Below, one piece after another: positions 22,505 through 30,265 of a stretch of DNA of 33,165 nt. Position 1 is the first letter of the stretch; each line of letters starts with the position of its first letter. Source of the stretch: an uncultured Alphaproteobacteria bacterium (GTDB taxonomy: Bacteria; Pseudomonadota; Alphaproteobacteria; RF32; CAG-239); NCBI GenBank assembly GCA_949297665.1, contig CASFTO010000048.1:1-33165 (forward strand), in the 5' to 3' direction. A model generated the notes under the pieces. That model saw only the letters and a list, made by a program, of their open reading frames with translations. It ran no database searches and was not told the origin of the DNA. Both the position numbers and the translations under genes were made by a program.

Positions 22505-23803
22505 ATGATGAAAAGATTTTATGAAAAAAAAGGAAACGTTGCGTTTCCTCACTATCAACTGACGCAATTTATCTGTTATGGTACGGATACAATTGAAAAT
22601 TTGAGAAACGAACAGGGGATGGTCTTGCTTGATGCTAAGCGGCAAACTCTGGGGACTAATCTGAAAATTGTTGCTTGTGAGCTCAATTACTATCTGGTAT
22701 TGGTTAATTCAACTTACTCCTTGTTTCGGCGGGACGGAACCTTGATTTGCGACGGTATCTCGTGTTTTGAGATTTACGTTTCTCATTGGATTGCCGTGGC
22801 GCGGAATAATGGTGTTTCTCTCTATCGTCCCGATGCTACTCTCGCGTTTGATGGCGCTGAAGATTTTTATGTGCCTGATGATGGGGGGACTTTTTTGGCT
22901 AAGGGAAAAAACGGGCTTTGGAAATTCTTTGAGGCTAATGGAAATCCGATTGCCGAGAATATTGTTGATTTTAATTTTTATTCTTCGACTTTTTATGCCC
23001 TTAAGTTTGCCGATAACCCGAAAACCGTCGTTTTTGACCGTGAGGGTAAACGTGAGAAAATTGTCGATTTTGATTGTCAAAAAATGAAACTGCACGGTGC
23101 GAAAATGTTTTCCGTTTCTCTTAATGATAAGGGGCTGCTTTATTCCGCCGGCGGTAAATTGCTTTTGTCCAGATATCGGTCTTATCACGCGTTTGATAAC
23201 GGGTTGGTGTTGGCGCAGACTTTTAATGATACCAAAGTGTTGTTCAATGTCGCGTTTGATACCGTGCTGCTCAATGTCGAACAGGTGGTTTATAATCCTC
23301 GGTTCAGTCCGCTGATGTTGGTGAATGGTAAATATGGCTGCTTTATCTTTGATGCTTTCGGTAAACTTATTTACAGAGCCGCTAAGGGGACTTTGCGTTT
23401 GGCCGGTAAGGATTGTTTCTTGCATAAAGACGAAAAAAGCGATAAATGGAAACTGTTGCGCGGTGATTTGTCAATCTTAGACGATGATTGTTATGCGGCC
23501 GATGTTTATCCGAACGGCTGGATGGTACTGGTTAAAAATCACGCAAATTCTCAAGCGAAGATTTATTATGAATTGCGGAATGCGCAAAATGAAACGGTGG
23601 TTGATGATGCGTTATATATTGCGTATTTGTCTTTGAGCGGCGCTTATCTGGTTAATCGCAATGCTCGTTTCTTCCTCTATGACGCGAAAGGAAAATGTAT
23701 TGTTCATGATGCCGATTGTATTTATACTTCCGAGTATTGGTTTGCGGTTGGCAGAAAAAATCAACCTGCCGAAATCGGTTTGTTAGGAAACTTCGTTGAT
23801 TGA
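22505..23803 (+). CDS. WG-like repeat protein 2 (family C)
   Basis: 432 residues, paralogous to its neighbours. Repeated beta units include YSLFRRDGTLICDGISCFEI, GVSLYRPDATLAFDGAEDFY, GLWKFFEANGNPIAENIVDF and GLLYSAGGKLLLSRY. The GLWKF-x-NG-x-PIAENI unit is the closest to a canonical WG repeat. No signal peptide, membrane helix or catalytic motif is visible, and it lacks the acidic tail of protein 1. Starts ATG-ATG with no Shine-Dalgarno site. It has its own promoter, leader and terminator. Cytosolic beta-propeller or solenoid binding protein by inference. Confidence 0.75.
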   Translation: MMKRFYEKKGNVAFPHYQLTQFICYGTDTIENLRNEQGMVLLDAKRQTLGTNLKIVACELNYYLVLVNSTYSLFRRDGTLICDGISCFEIYVSHWIAVARNNGVSLYRPDATLAFDGAEDFYVPDDGGTFLAKGKNGLWKFFEANGNPIAENIVDFNFYSSTFYALKFADNPKTVVFDREGKREKIVDFDCQKMKLHGAKMFSVSLNDKGLLYSAGGKLLLSRYRSYHAFDNGLVLAQTFNDTKVLFNVAFDTVLLNVEQVVYNPRFSPLMLVNGKYGCFIFDAFGKLIYRAAKGTLRLAGKDCFLHKDEKSDKWKLLRGDLSILDDDCYAADVYPNGWMVLVKNHANSQAKIYYELRNAQNETVVDDALYIAYLSLSGAYLVNRNARFFLYDAKGKCIVHDADCIYTSEYWFAVGRKNQPAEIGLLGNFVD

Positions 23804-23823
23804 TTTGACGGGCTTTATTATGG

Positions 23824-23858
23824 GCACTCTTTTCTTTAGGGAAAAGAGTGCTTTTTTT
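23824..23858 (+). terminator. Rho-independent terminator
   Basis: Perfect GCACTCTTTTC / GAAAAGAGTGC stem with loop TTTAGG and T7; the terminator at 25383 shares GCACTCTTT. Confidence 0.9.
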
Positions 23859-23871
23859 GTCTGAATTTTAC

Positions 23872-23899
23872 TTGAAAATTTGCTTTTTCGTGTTATAGT
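23872..23899 (+). promoter_or_regulatory. Extended -10 promoter of WG-like gene 3
   Basis: TTGAAA (23872-23877), 16 bases and TATAGT (23894-23899) with TGT before the -10. Confidence 0.75.
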
Positions 23900-23904
23900 G
23901 GCGC

Positions 23905-24018
23905 TCGTTAAGTGAGTTATTCTGTCGATTATGATTCCTATTTTTCTTTTATCAGACCGATTATTTACTTTAACATCGTGAGTTTTTATTTATTTTCTAA
24001 TCCTTAAATTTTGCAAAA
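23905..24018 (+). promoter_or_regulatory. Conserved leader of WG-like gene 3, with short frame
   Basis: Contains GTTAAGTGAGTTATT, TGTCGATTATGA, TTAACATCGTGAG and TTTTCTAATCCTTAAA. A GTG-initiated frame (23912-24007, 31 residues, MSYSVDYDSYF...) aligns with the start of the frames in the other two leaders. Confidence 0.6.
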
Positions 24019-25365
24019 ATGAATGGAATTTATGAAGTGATGCGTGGCGAGATTTCTCGTTGCTGTCCATTGTTTGGACATTCTAAATGTTTTAAGTACA
24101 ACATGTTTCCGTTTCAGTTTTATAAAGACAACGGATGTGTGCTCTATGGAAAAGATAAAAAAGTCTTAGGCGAAAATTTGGATATCGTTACTTGCTTTCG
24201 CGATATTTTCGGTGTCGTGAAAGATAATGCTTATGCCTTTTTTAAATCCGACGGTACATTGATTGCCGATGCGGTCGAAAATTTTAAAATCTTTGAATCC
24301 GGTTGGTTCGTGTTGTTGAAAAACGGTGTTGAGAATTTGTATCGTCCAGACGGCTCCTGCGCTCATCGCGGCGCTTCCGATTATCAGATGCCGCTTGACG
24401 GTGAGCTCTTCTTGGCGCGGATTGGTGAGGATTTTTCAAAGCTCTTTGAAAACAATGATGAAAATCTTTTGACGAGAACTGAGGAAAGTCATTGGGCGCT
24501 CTTTGATGTCGACGGTACATTGATTGTGGATAATATTTTGAGCTTTTCTTTGAAGTCTTCCGATTTCTTTGCCCTACGTTTTGGCGACGGTAGGGAAATC
24601 GTTTTTGATAAAAAACAAAACTCCAAATTTTTAGTCCCAAAAGATGCTAAAATCGAATTGCTTGATGGTGGTAAATTCGTGGTTGAGCAAAATCATAGGT
24701 CTGTCTTGTATCGTTCCAACGGTGTGAAATTGCTTGAAGGTAAACATACTTATTTGGGTTTTAAAAGCGGAATGGTGTTGGTTGATATGTTGACACGGGA
24801 TAGCTGTTTGTATGATGATAATATGAATCTTGTCTTACAGGTGCCAGAGTTGTGCTTTGGGGATGAGGTCGGATTTATTTTCAGAGCAGACGGTGAGTAT
24901 GTCTTTGATTGCAACGCTAAGCTGGTGGCTACTTATCCAACTGGTTGCGTACTTGCTTGCGGAAATGGTTATTATTTGGCTTGGAACGAAGAGCAAAATC
25001 AGGTTAGTCTGCATCGTCCGGATGATTCATGCGTCGCAAAGGTTTTGGTTGAGGCGGTGGTGTTTAATAATGACTGGAAATTGTTGTTTCGTTCGTCGGA
25101 TAATGATGATGAGGAAAACTCAGTTCGCTATGTCTTGCTCGACGATGGGGATAATGTCGTCGTGCAAAGTGCAGATCATATTTACTATATTGAAGATTTC
25201 GGGGCGTATGTTGTCGGGAGGAACGATAAGTTCTCTCTGATTTGCGCTAACGGGGAAACTGTCGTCTGTGACGCAGATTATATCCATGTTTTCGGCGATC
25301 TTTATGTGGTCGAACGTACGGGACAAAAATCCGAGGCTTATTTCTTAACCAATCTTGAAGCCTAA
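24019..25365 (+). CDS. WG-like repeat protein 3 (family C)
   Basis: 448 residues. Units such as AYAFFKSDGTLIADAVENFK, GVENLYRPDGSCAHRGASDY, HWALFDVDGTLIVDNILSFS and RSVLYRSNGVKLLEGKHTYL repeat every 40-45 residues and align with proteins 1 and 2. Beta-rich, with no signal, membrane helix or enzyme motif. Start uncertain: the ATG at 24019 gives a non-conserved N-terminus (MNGIYEVMRGEISRCC), and the ATG at 24103 before FPFQFYKDNG is an alternative. No Shine-Dalgarno site at 24019. An IS200-type element sits just past its terminator. Confidence 0.75.
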   Translation: MNGIYEVMRGEISRCCPLFGHSKCFKYNMFPFQFYKDNGCVLYGKDKKVLGENLDIVTCFRDIFGVVKDNAYAFFKSDGTLIADAVENFKIFESGWFVLLKNGVENLYRPDGSCAHRGASDYQMPLDGELFLARIGEDFSKLFENNDENLLTRTEESHWALFDVDGTLIVDNILSFSLKSSDFFALRFGDGREIVFDKKQNSKFLVPKDAKIELLDGGKFVVEQNHRSVLYRSNGVKLLEGKHTYLGFKSGMVLVDMLTRDSCLYDDNMNLVLQVPELCFGDEVGFIFRADGEYVFDCNAKLVATYPTGCVLACGNGYYLAWNEEQNQVSLHRPDDSCVAKVLVEAVVFNNDWKLLFRSSDNDDEENSVRYVLLDDGDNVVVQSADHIYYIEDFGAYVVGRNDKFSLICANGETVVCDADYIHVFGDLYVVERTGQKSEAYFLTNLEA

Positions 25366-25382
25366 ATCGGTCTTAAATTTTA

Positions 25383-25417
25383 GCACTCTTTCTCCTCAGG
25401 GGAAAGAGTGCTTTTTT
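25383..25417 (+). terminator. Rho-independent terminator
   Basis: GCACTCTTTC / GAAAGAGTGC stem with inner CC/GG pairs and T6, after WG-like gene 3. Confidence 0.9.
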
Positions 25418-25433
25418 AATGCCTTGTAGAAAA

Positions 25434-25961
25434 CCACCACTTTAGTGGTGGATGAATAAAAAGTCGGCGATATAATAAAGATATGCAATTTGTAGAGAGT
25501 TCACATAGCGTATACAGTTTAAGTTACCATATAGTGTGGGTAACCAAATATCGCCGACGTATCCTAAATCCCGGCGTAGTTGATTATTTGAAGAGTATTT
25601 TTCCGAAGCTACTAAGAAGTATCCCAGGGGTAGTTATTGAAGAGATTGGCTTTGATAAAGACCATATTCATTTTGTAATGATAATTCCCCCCAAATATAG
25701 CATATCAGATGTGGTAGGAAAATTAAAAAGCCAATCAGCTTCAATGATGAGAGAGCGTTATAATTGGTTATCAAGGGTGTATTTTAAGGAAAATGTGGTT
25801 TGGTCAACGGGATACTTCGTTAGTAGCGTTGGTGCGAATGAAGAAGTAATTAAAAATTATGTAAAGTATCAAGGACAAAGGGATTTAGGTCAACTCCATT
25901 TGGAGTTGTAAAGAAAGGCACCTTAATGGTGCCTTTCCAAGAACCCCGGGTTTACCCGGGG
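25434..25961 (+). mobile_element. IS200/IS605-family element, tnpA only
   Basis: Bounded by two hairpins of the same geometry: left CCACCAC-TTTA-GTGGTGG (25434-25451) and right CCCCGGG-TTTA-CCCGGGG (25944-25961), 7-bp stems with TTTA loops. These are the expected subterminal recognition hairpins of single-strand transposition. Exact cleavage sites lie outside them and cannot be fixed without an empty site. A third hairpin (GAAAGGCACC / GGTGCCTTTC, 25913-25937) follows the transposase. No tnpB is present and the transposase is full length, so the element may be active. Confidence 0.9.
25483..25911 (+). CDS. tnpA: IS200/IS605 family transposase TnpA
   Basis: 142 residues, standard length for this family of Y1 HUH single-strand transposases. 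The HUH motif is His61-Ile-His63 (DKDHIHFVM) and the nucleophile is probably Tyr126 (IKNYVKYQ). SLSYHIVWVTKYRR is the typical N-terminus. It cuts and rejoins single-stranded ends at hairpins. There is no clear ribosome site, as is common in this family. The last codons coincide with an 8-bp palindrome (CAACTCCA / TGGAGTTG). Confidence 0.95.
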   Translation: MQFVESSHSVYSLSYHIVWVTKYRRRILNPGVVDYLKSIFPKLLRSIPGVVIEEIGFDKDHIHFVMIIPPKYSISDVVGKLKSQSASMMRERYNWLSRVYFKENVVWSTGYFVSSVGANEEVIKNYVKYQGQRDLGQLHLEL

Positions 25962-25982
25962 ATATCTATCTTATTTCCTTAT

Positions 25983-26249
25983 TTAACGGTGGGATTTTAG
26001 CTTTGCTATCAAGTTTAATACCGGCTCTTCCAACCATGCCTTATATACGATGTAAACCGCTAAAAACAGTATGGAATATCCCAGTATTACCAACAATATC
26101 GGCAGTAACGTCAAGAAAATGAACAAACCGCCCAAGAGCACCAAGCCCATTATTAAACAGCCTAAGGTGTTTTCTTTTTGCATCTTTTTAATTTGCGCTT
26201 CAATATCTTTGTTATCATCGGGGTCGGGGTATATGTATTCAATTTCCAT
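25983..26249 (-). CDS. Small two-helix membrane protein
   Basis: 88 residues from the ATG at 26249. AAGGAG sits five bases before this ATG, while the in-frame GTG at 26255 overlaps the ribosome site. An acidic N-terminus (YIYPDPDDNKDIEAQIKKMQ) precedes two adjacent hydrophobic helices (LGCLIMGLVLLGGLFIFLTL and ILLVILGYSILFLAVYIVYK), then an amphipathic end (EEPVLNLIAKLKSHR). No known family. It lies between the IS element and the PHP gene on the minus strand and has good translation signals. Confidence 0.75.
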   Translation of the reverse strand: MEIEYIYPDPDDNKDIEAQIKKMQKENTLGCLIMGLVLLGGLFIFLTLLPILLVILGYSILFLAVYIVYKAWLEEPVLNLIAKLKSHR

Positions 26250-26317
26250 GGTCACTCCTTTGTTTTGGGTTACTCCTATCTATGTAGGGGGTGTTTTATT
26301 AAAAATCAAGTTTGCGC

Positions 26318-27217
26318 TTAAAGAACTTTTTCTATTTCGGTATAATAACTTGTGGATGGTGTCTTTTCGCTTCTTAATTCGCTTAATATCATATACGGCA
26401 TATTCAGATTATGAAAACGACCAGTGCCTAATTTGTTTTCCGGATGCGCCGTACCGCCGTGAAAGTCTGAACCGCCCGATGCCAATAACCCCAGATCTTT
26501 GATGATGTCTAAATAGATTTGACGATTGGCTCTTGGTTGCGCAGAGTGAAAAATCTCAACCCCGTTCAAACCATATCCTTGCAACTCTTTGATTGTATTG
26601 TATAAATCTTCTTGAGCTAATTTGGTGTGCACCGGATGGGCTAAAATTGCTTTCGCACCGTTTGCGCGGATGAATTCAATGATTTCTTGCGCCGGTTTGG
26701 GTTTGTTTTCTACATAGGCCACACCGCCACGGGCAAAGAGAACTTTGTAGGCTTCTTGCGCATTTTGAATATATCCTTTTTTTAACAACACATCCGTAAA
26801 GTGCGGACGGCGAATTTGAGTACGCTTTCTGCCGTGTTCGTCCTTGGCGACTTCTTCAAACTCTATATCTATACCTAAATTTTGTAATAACTCAAGACGC
26901 TTATGTGCCATTTGTTCACGGCGTTCTACTTCTGATTGTTGATAAGCTTCAAACGCAGGCAGATTTTTTTCGGGTATATCCAGCGCTAAAATTTCCATTT
27001 GCACATGCGGATAATACACCGATAATTCCGAACCGTTGACGAGTTCTATTTTGCTGTGGCTTGCAAGCGCTGCTTGGTGCAATTCTTTTAAGCCTGATAC
27101 CGCGTCGTGGTCGGTTAAGGCGAGCGCTTCTAATTCTAATTTTTCTGCGGCGCGCAGTAATTCGCTCGGGGTTAAAAAGCCGTCGGAGGCGTTTGAGTGA
27201 GTGTGCAAGTCTATCAT
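26318..27217 (-). CDS. PHP-domain phosphoesterase (RNase AM / YciV type)
   Basis: 299 residues. The metal-binding PHP motifs are complete: HTHSNASDG (residues 4-12), LTDHDAVSG (about 34-42), AHPVH (about 190) and GGSDFHGG (about 245). Members act as 5'-3' exoribonuclease trimming rRNA 5' ends (RNase AM, formerly YciV/TrpH) or as 3',5'-nucleotide bisphosphate phosphatase; sequence alone does not separate these here. Length fits E. coli RNase AM (about 293). The ribosome site is weak (GAAAGAA). A small lipoprotein gene lies 84 bases upstream on the same strand. Confidence 0.9.
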   Translation of the reverse strand: MIDLHTHSNASDGFLTPSELLRAAEKLELEALALTDHDAVSGLKELHQAALASHSKIELVNGSELSVYYPHVQMEILALDIPEKNLPAFEAYQQSEVERREQMAHKRLELLQNLGIDIEFEEVAKDEHGRKRTQIRRPHFTDVLLKKGYIQNAQEAYKVLFARGGVAYVENKPKPAQEIIEFIRANGAKAILAHPVHTKLAQEDLYNTIKELQGYGLNGVEIFHSAQPRANRQIYLDIIKDLGLLASGGSDFHGGTAHPENKLGTGRFHNLNMPYMILSELRSEKTPSTSYYTEIEKVL

Positions 27218-27301
27218 TTCAGTTCTTTCAGTCTCGTTTTTGTAGGCATGCTCAACAGAGCGATTGTTGCGTCGCTCTTGCGGTCTTATTCTTTACATAA
27301 C

Positions 27302-27427
27302 TTAAAAGCGTAAAGTCAAGATGTTTGTGAAAATGCTGGCGTTGGCTCCGCTGGAGCTGCCGGCACTGCCGCTCGCTTGGCAAGCGCATAAGCTGATGGT
27401 CAAAAGCAATATCGCAAGGTGGCGCAT
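27302..27427 (-). CDS. Small lipoprotein (41 residues)
   Basis: A short frame with a good ribosome site (AAGGA, six to seven bases before the ATG at 27427). It begins MRHLAILLLTISLCACQASG: a charged start, a hydrophobic core and a lipobox (LCAC) with the modified Cys at residue 16. The mature peptide would be only about 26 residues, Ser/Gly/Ala-rich (QASGSAGSSSGANAS) with a short hydrophobic end (IFTNILTLRF). The layout recalls entericidin-like mini-lipoproteins, but sequence identity is not claimed. A longer frame on the same strand (27473-27252) is in another register and lacks these features. Confidence 0.7.
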   Translation of the reverse strand: MRHLAILLLTISLCACQASGSAGSSSGANASIFTNILTLRF

Positions 27428-27561
27428 CGTCGTTCCTTTTTCTGTTTTTGGTTATTTTCTTGATATTTTGCAATTTAGGGCGGAAATGTAAAAAAATATT
27501 TAACTTTTTTGATTTATTAATATCTTTCTGTGTGGATATTTGATATAGGATAAAAAAGGTA

Positions 27562-28110
27562 ATGAAGTTTAGATTTTTGAGTTTACTGTTTATCGCTATG
27601 TTTGTTGTGGCGGGTAATGCCAGAGCAGGGGCGATTGAAGATTATTTCAGCGACTTGAAACAAGATGTTAAGCAAACTTATGACGAGGGAACTTGGAACT
27701 TGATGATACCCTTAAGAGTTTGGCATAACCGATGGACTTATGATGACGAACATATTGATAAATATAACGAGGAACCTTGGGGATTGGGGTTTGGCTTAAC
27801 ACGTTATGAGGGCGAAAATTGGCATGGACTTTATGCGATTGCGTTTAAGGACTCAAATGACTATATGCAGACAATGTTTGGTTATGCTTATCTGATTAAC
27901 AAGGCGATTGACGAAGAAAAAGATTGGCATTGGGGATATGGATATACTTTGGGGGTGACACAACGTCACGAGTATTCTTATATTCCTATTCCGTTACCAT
28001 TGCCGATTGCCGCTTTGACGTATAAAAATTTCTCACTTAACGCCACGTACGTTCCGGGGGTTAAGAACGATGGTAATGTGCTCTTTACTTGGTTGAGAGT
28101 GGATTTGTAG
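27562..28110 (+). CDS. pagP: Lipid A palmitoyltransferase PagP
   Basis: 182 residues. Signal peptide 1-22 ends NARA. The mature part follows the PagP pattern: WNLMIPLRVWHNRWTYDDE, YNEEPWGLGFGLTRYEG, NWHGLYAIAFKDS, GYGYTLGVTQR, YSYIPIPLPLPIAAL and a C-terminal beta strand NVLFTWLRVDL. Catalytic His55 (VWHNRW), Asp97 and Ser98 (FKDS) match the His-Asp-Ser of the E. coli enzyme. PagP is an eight-strand outer-membrane barrel that moves palmitate from phospholipid to lipid A, increasing resistance to cationic peptides. The gene is monocistronic with a strong terminator; the ribosome site is AAAAAAGG, close to the ATG. Confidence 0.93.
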   Translation: MKFRFLSLLFIAMFVVAGNARAGAIEDYFSDLKQDVKQTYDEGTWNLMIPLRVWHNRWTYDDEHIDKYNEEPWGLGFGLTRYEGENWHGLYAIAFKDSNDYMQTMFGYAYLINKAIDEEKDWHWGYGYTLGVTQRHEYSYIPIPLPLPIAALTYKNFSLNATYVPGVKNDGNVLFTWLRVDL

Positions 28111-28158
28111 TAGAGGAAAAGAAGCAATTTACTTGATTATCTTCTTATTTTTAAAAGA

Positions 28159-28190
28159 AAAACAGCCTGAATTTTTAGGCTGTTTTTTTG
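28159..28190 (+). terminator. Terminator after pagP
   Basis: AACAGCCT / AGGCTGTT hairpin with T7. A-rich sequence on the other side could let it serve gpt on the minus strand too. Confidence 0.85.
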
Positions 28191-28213
28191 ATTGATAGGG
28201 CTTTGCGAGGGGC

Positions 28214-28651
28214 TTATTCATCCCACGGGAAAACTAACCAAGCATCTCCGGGGAGGTTGACCGCTGTTAAATCCGGATTTTCATTACAGCAATCTTTGGT
28301 GATTAATGTGCATTGTCTGGCTTGCGGAAAACGGCTTCTTAAATAACGTACCGTTTCACCGCTGTCAGCTAAATCGTCTATGAAATATACGTCATCGCCA
28401 TCAAACAAACGGTCGGTGGAAATATCTTTGGTTTCGCCACGTTTGTTTTCGTTGTCGTATGAAATTAATTTCATGACACGGATGTCACGGATGTTTAATT
28501 TGTAGGCGATTAATTGCGCAGGAACAAGACCGCCTCGTGATACCGCAACTAAGGTCATTTGGCTGATGTCTGCACAATCAGCGGCAATTTTTTCGGCGAT
28601 TATGTTGCTCCAGTTTTGGATTTCTTCCCAAGAGATATAATGCTTGTTCAT
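28214..28651 (-). CDS. gpt: Xanthine-guanine phosphoribosyltransferase-like
   Basis: 145 residues, close to E. coli Gpt (152). The type I phosphoribosyltransferase fold is shown by VAVSRGGLVPAQLIAYKLNI, the PRPP-binding loop VYFIDDLADSGETVRYL and the C-terminal GDAWLVFPWDE, close to the TWIEQPWD end of Gpt. It would convert guanine or xanthine plus PRPP to the nucleotide. AAGGA precedes the ATG. It lies downstream of the DUF1015 gene on the same strand, with an AGGGGC / GCCCCT hairpin between them (28679-28697) that has no T-run. Hypoxanthine preference cannot be excluded. Confidence 0.85.
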   Translation of the reverse strand: MNKHYISWEEIQNWSNIIAEKIAADCADISQMTLVAVSRGGLVPAQLIAYKLNIRDIRVMKLISYDNENKRGETKDISTDRLFDGDDVYFIDDLADSGETVRYLRSRFPQARQCTLITKDCCNENPDLTAVNLPGDAWLVFPWDE

Positions 28652-28715
28652 CTTCTGTCCTTTTTATTATAATGCGAGAGGGGCGCAATTTGCCCCTCGT
28701 GGTGTTAGTTCTTTT

Positions 28716-29978
28716 TTATGATGCTTTTGCTGTCGGTTGAGCGAAAATTTCGGTGTCGCTCGGTTTGGAAACGATACCGTCGGCTAATTTCGGCTCAAAC
28801 CATGTGGATTTTGGCGGCATCAACATCTTTTTATCCGCTACCGCAATCAGCTCTTCCACAGAGGTCGGATAAACCATAAAGCCGACACTGTACGGACGAG
28901 CGTTGACGAGTTTTTCTATTTCCGCCGTGCCTCGGATACCGCCGACAAATTCAATACGCTCATCGTTGCGCAGGTCGGTGATGTTTAAGATTTTATCCAA
29001 GACTTTGTCACTTAAGATACTTACATCTAATTGAGATACGGGGTCGTCTCCGAGAGGTGCTCCTTTGTAGGTCATTTCGTACCACTGGTTATTTAAGTAC
29101 ATCATAAATTGACCTTTTTTCTCCGGTTTGCGACATTCTGACGGAACAACCGAAAATTCATGACTCAACGCACGCATAAATTCGTGGGTGTTTTTGCCGT
29201 TTAAGTCATGTACAAAACGGTTATAATCCCAAATTTTCATCTCATCTGCAAAAAAGGCCACTGCCAAGAAACGCGCGGTTTCAGAGGTGCCGTCTTCGGC
29301 TGCCAAGCGAGAGGCGGCGGCGGAACGATGGTGCCCGTCGGCTATGTATGCCTCGTTTTGCGCATTGAAGGCTTCGGTTATCAGGTTAATTTCTTTATCG
29401 TTGTCAATTATCCATAAACTGTGGCGGACATTGTTATCGCCGATGACGCTGATGTATGGCGCTTCGTTTAAGATTATTTGTTGCAAGAGATGTTTGATTT
29501 CTGGTATCTCTTTATTGATGAGCAGAGCAGGACCGGTTTGCGCGCCAACGGTGCGAATCTGTTTAACGCGGTCGTTTTCTTTGACTACTCTGGTTAATTC
29601 GTGGCGCTTGATGCGGCCTTCATCATAGGCTTTGACAGAAGCGGCTACGGCTAAGCCGGTTTGGATATGTTCGCCCATTACCATTTGATATACATAGTAG
29701 CAGGGTTTGTTTAATTCTTGCAACACGCCTTCTTGCATTAATTTTTGGAAGTTAGCGGCGGCGCGCTCGTATACGCATTCTTCATAAGGAGACATTTCTC
29801 CGGGGAAATCTATCTCTGCCTTGGAGATATGTAAAAAGCTGTATGGATTGCCCAATGCTTTTACTTTAGCTTCTGATGAGGACAATACATCATACGGAGG
29901 AGCTGCCACTTGACCGGCATAAAACGGGGTCGGAATTATTCCCTTAAACGGGGCGTATATCACATTTTCATCTGTCAT
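28716..29978 (-). CDS. DUF1015 family protein
   Basis: 420 residues. The N-terminus (IYAPFKGIIPTPFYAGQVAA, PPYDVLSSSEA) and the central motif YIADGHHRSAAASRLA are hallmarks of DUF1015 (conserved in many bacteria, biochemical role not firmly established). Other family-like parts are EEDGT-type turns, AFFADEMKIWDYNRFVHDL and SVEELIAVADKKMLMPPKST. AGGA lies about seven bases before the ATG. No signal peptide. It precedes gpt on the minus strand. Confidence 0.88.
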   Translation of the reverse strand: MTDENVIYAPFKGIIPTPFYAGQVAAPPYDVLSSSEAKVKALGNPYSFLHISKAEIDFPGEMSPYEECVYERAAANFQKLMQEGVLQELNKPCYYVYQMVMGEHIQTGLAVAASVKAYDEGRIKRHELTRVVKENDRVKQIRTVGAQTGPALLINKEIPEIKHLLQQIILNEAPYISVIGDNNVRHSLWIIDNDKEINLITEAFNAQNEAYIADGHHRSAAASRLAAEDGTSETARFLAVAFFADEMKIWDYNRFVHDLNGKNTHEFMRALSHEFSVVPSECRKPEKKGQFMMYLNNQWYEMTYKGAPLGDDPVSQLDVSILSDKVLDKILNITDLRNDERIEFVGGIRGTAEIEKLVNARPYSVGFMVYPTSVEELIAVADKKMLMPPKSTWFEPKLADGIVSKPSDTEIFAQPTAKAS

Positions 29979-30223
29979 TTATTTTATCCTTTTCTTATCG
30001 GCGCTTTTTATTTTGCGCTAAAACGCTCAAACTTTATCTGTTCTTTTAGGGCTTGTCTAATGAAATACGCACGTTGTACACTTTTTTTGCGCTTTTATAT
30101 ATAAGGGGGCAACTTTATGTTGGGAGAAGAAGGCATGAGTAAAAAGTTTGGGAGTAATTGTAATTTTTTTTTGTGTAAATTTAGTTATTTATCAGAAAAA
30201 ATCAAAAACTTTAAAAAAAACTC

Positions 30224-30252
30224 TTTACATTCAAATAAATTTGCGCTATTAA
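30224..30252 (+). promoter_or_regulatory. tRNA promoter
   Basis: TTTACA (30224-30229), 17 bases and TATTAA (30247-30252), 13 bases before the tRNA. A second promoter-like pair (TTGTAC 30074, TATATA 30096) lies upstream with no convincing gene behind it. Confidence 0.65.
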
Positions 30253-30265
30253 CTCTTTCATTCAC

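Noticed and set aside
27252-27473. 73-codon minus-strand frame starting MQNIKKITKNRKRND
   Set aside because: It overlaps the lipoprotein frame in another register, has no ribosome site and a composition unlike a protein.
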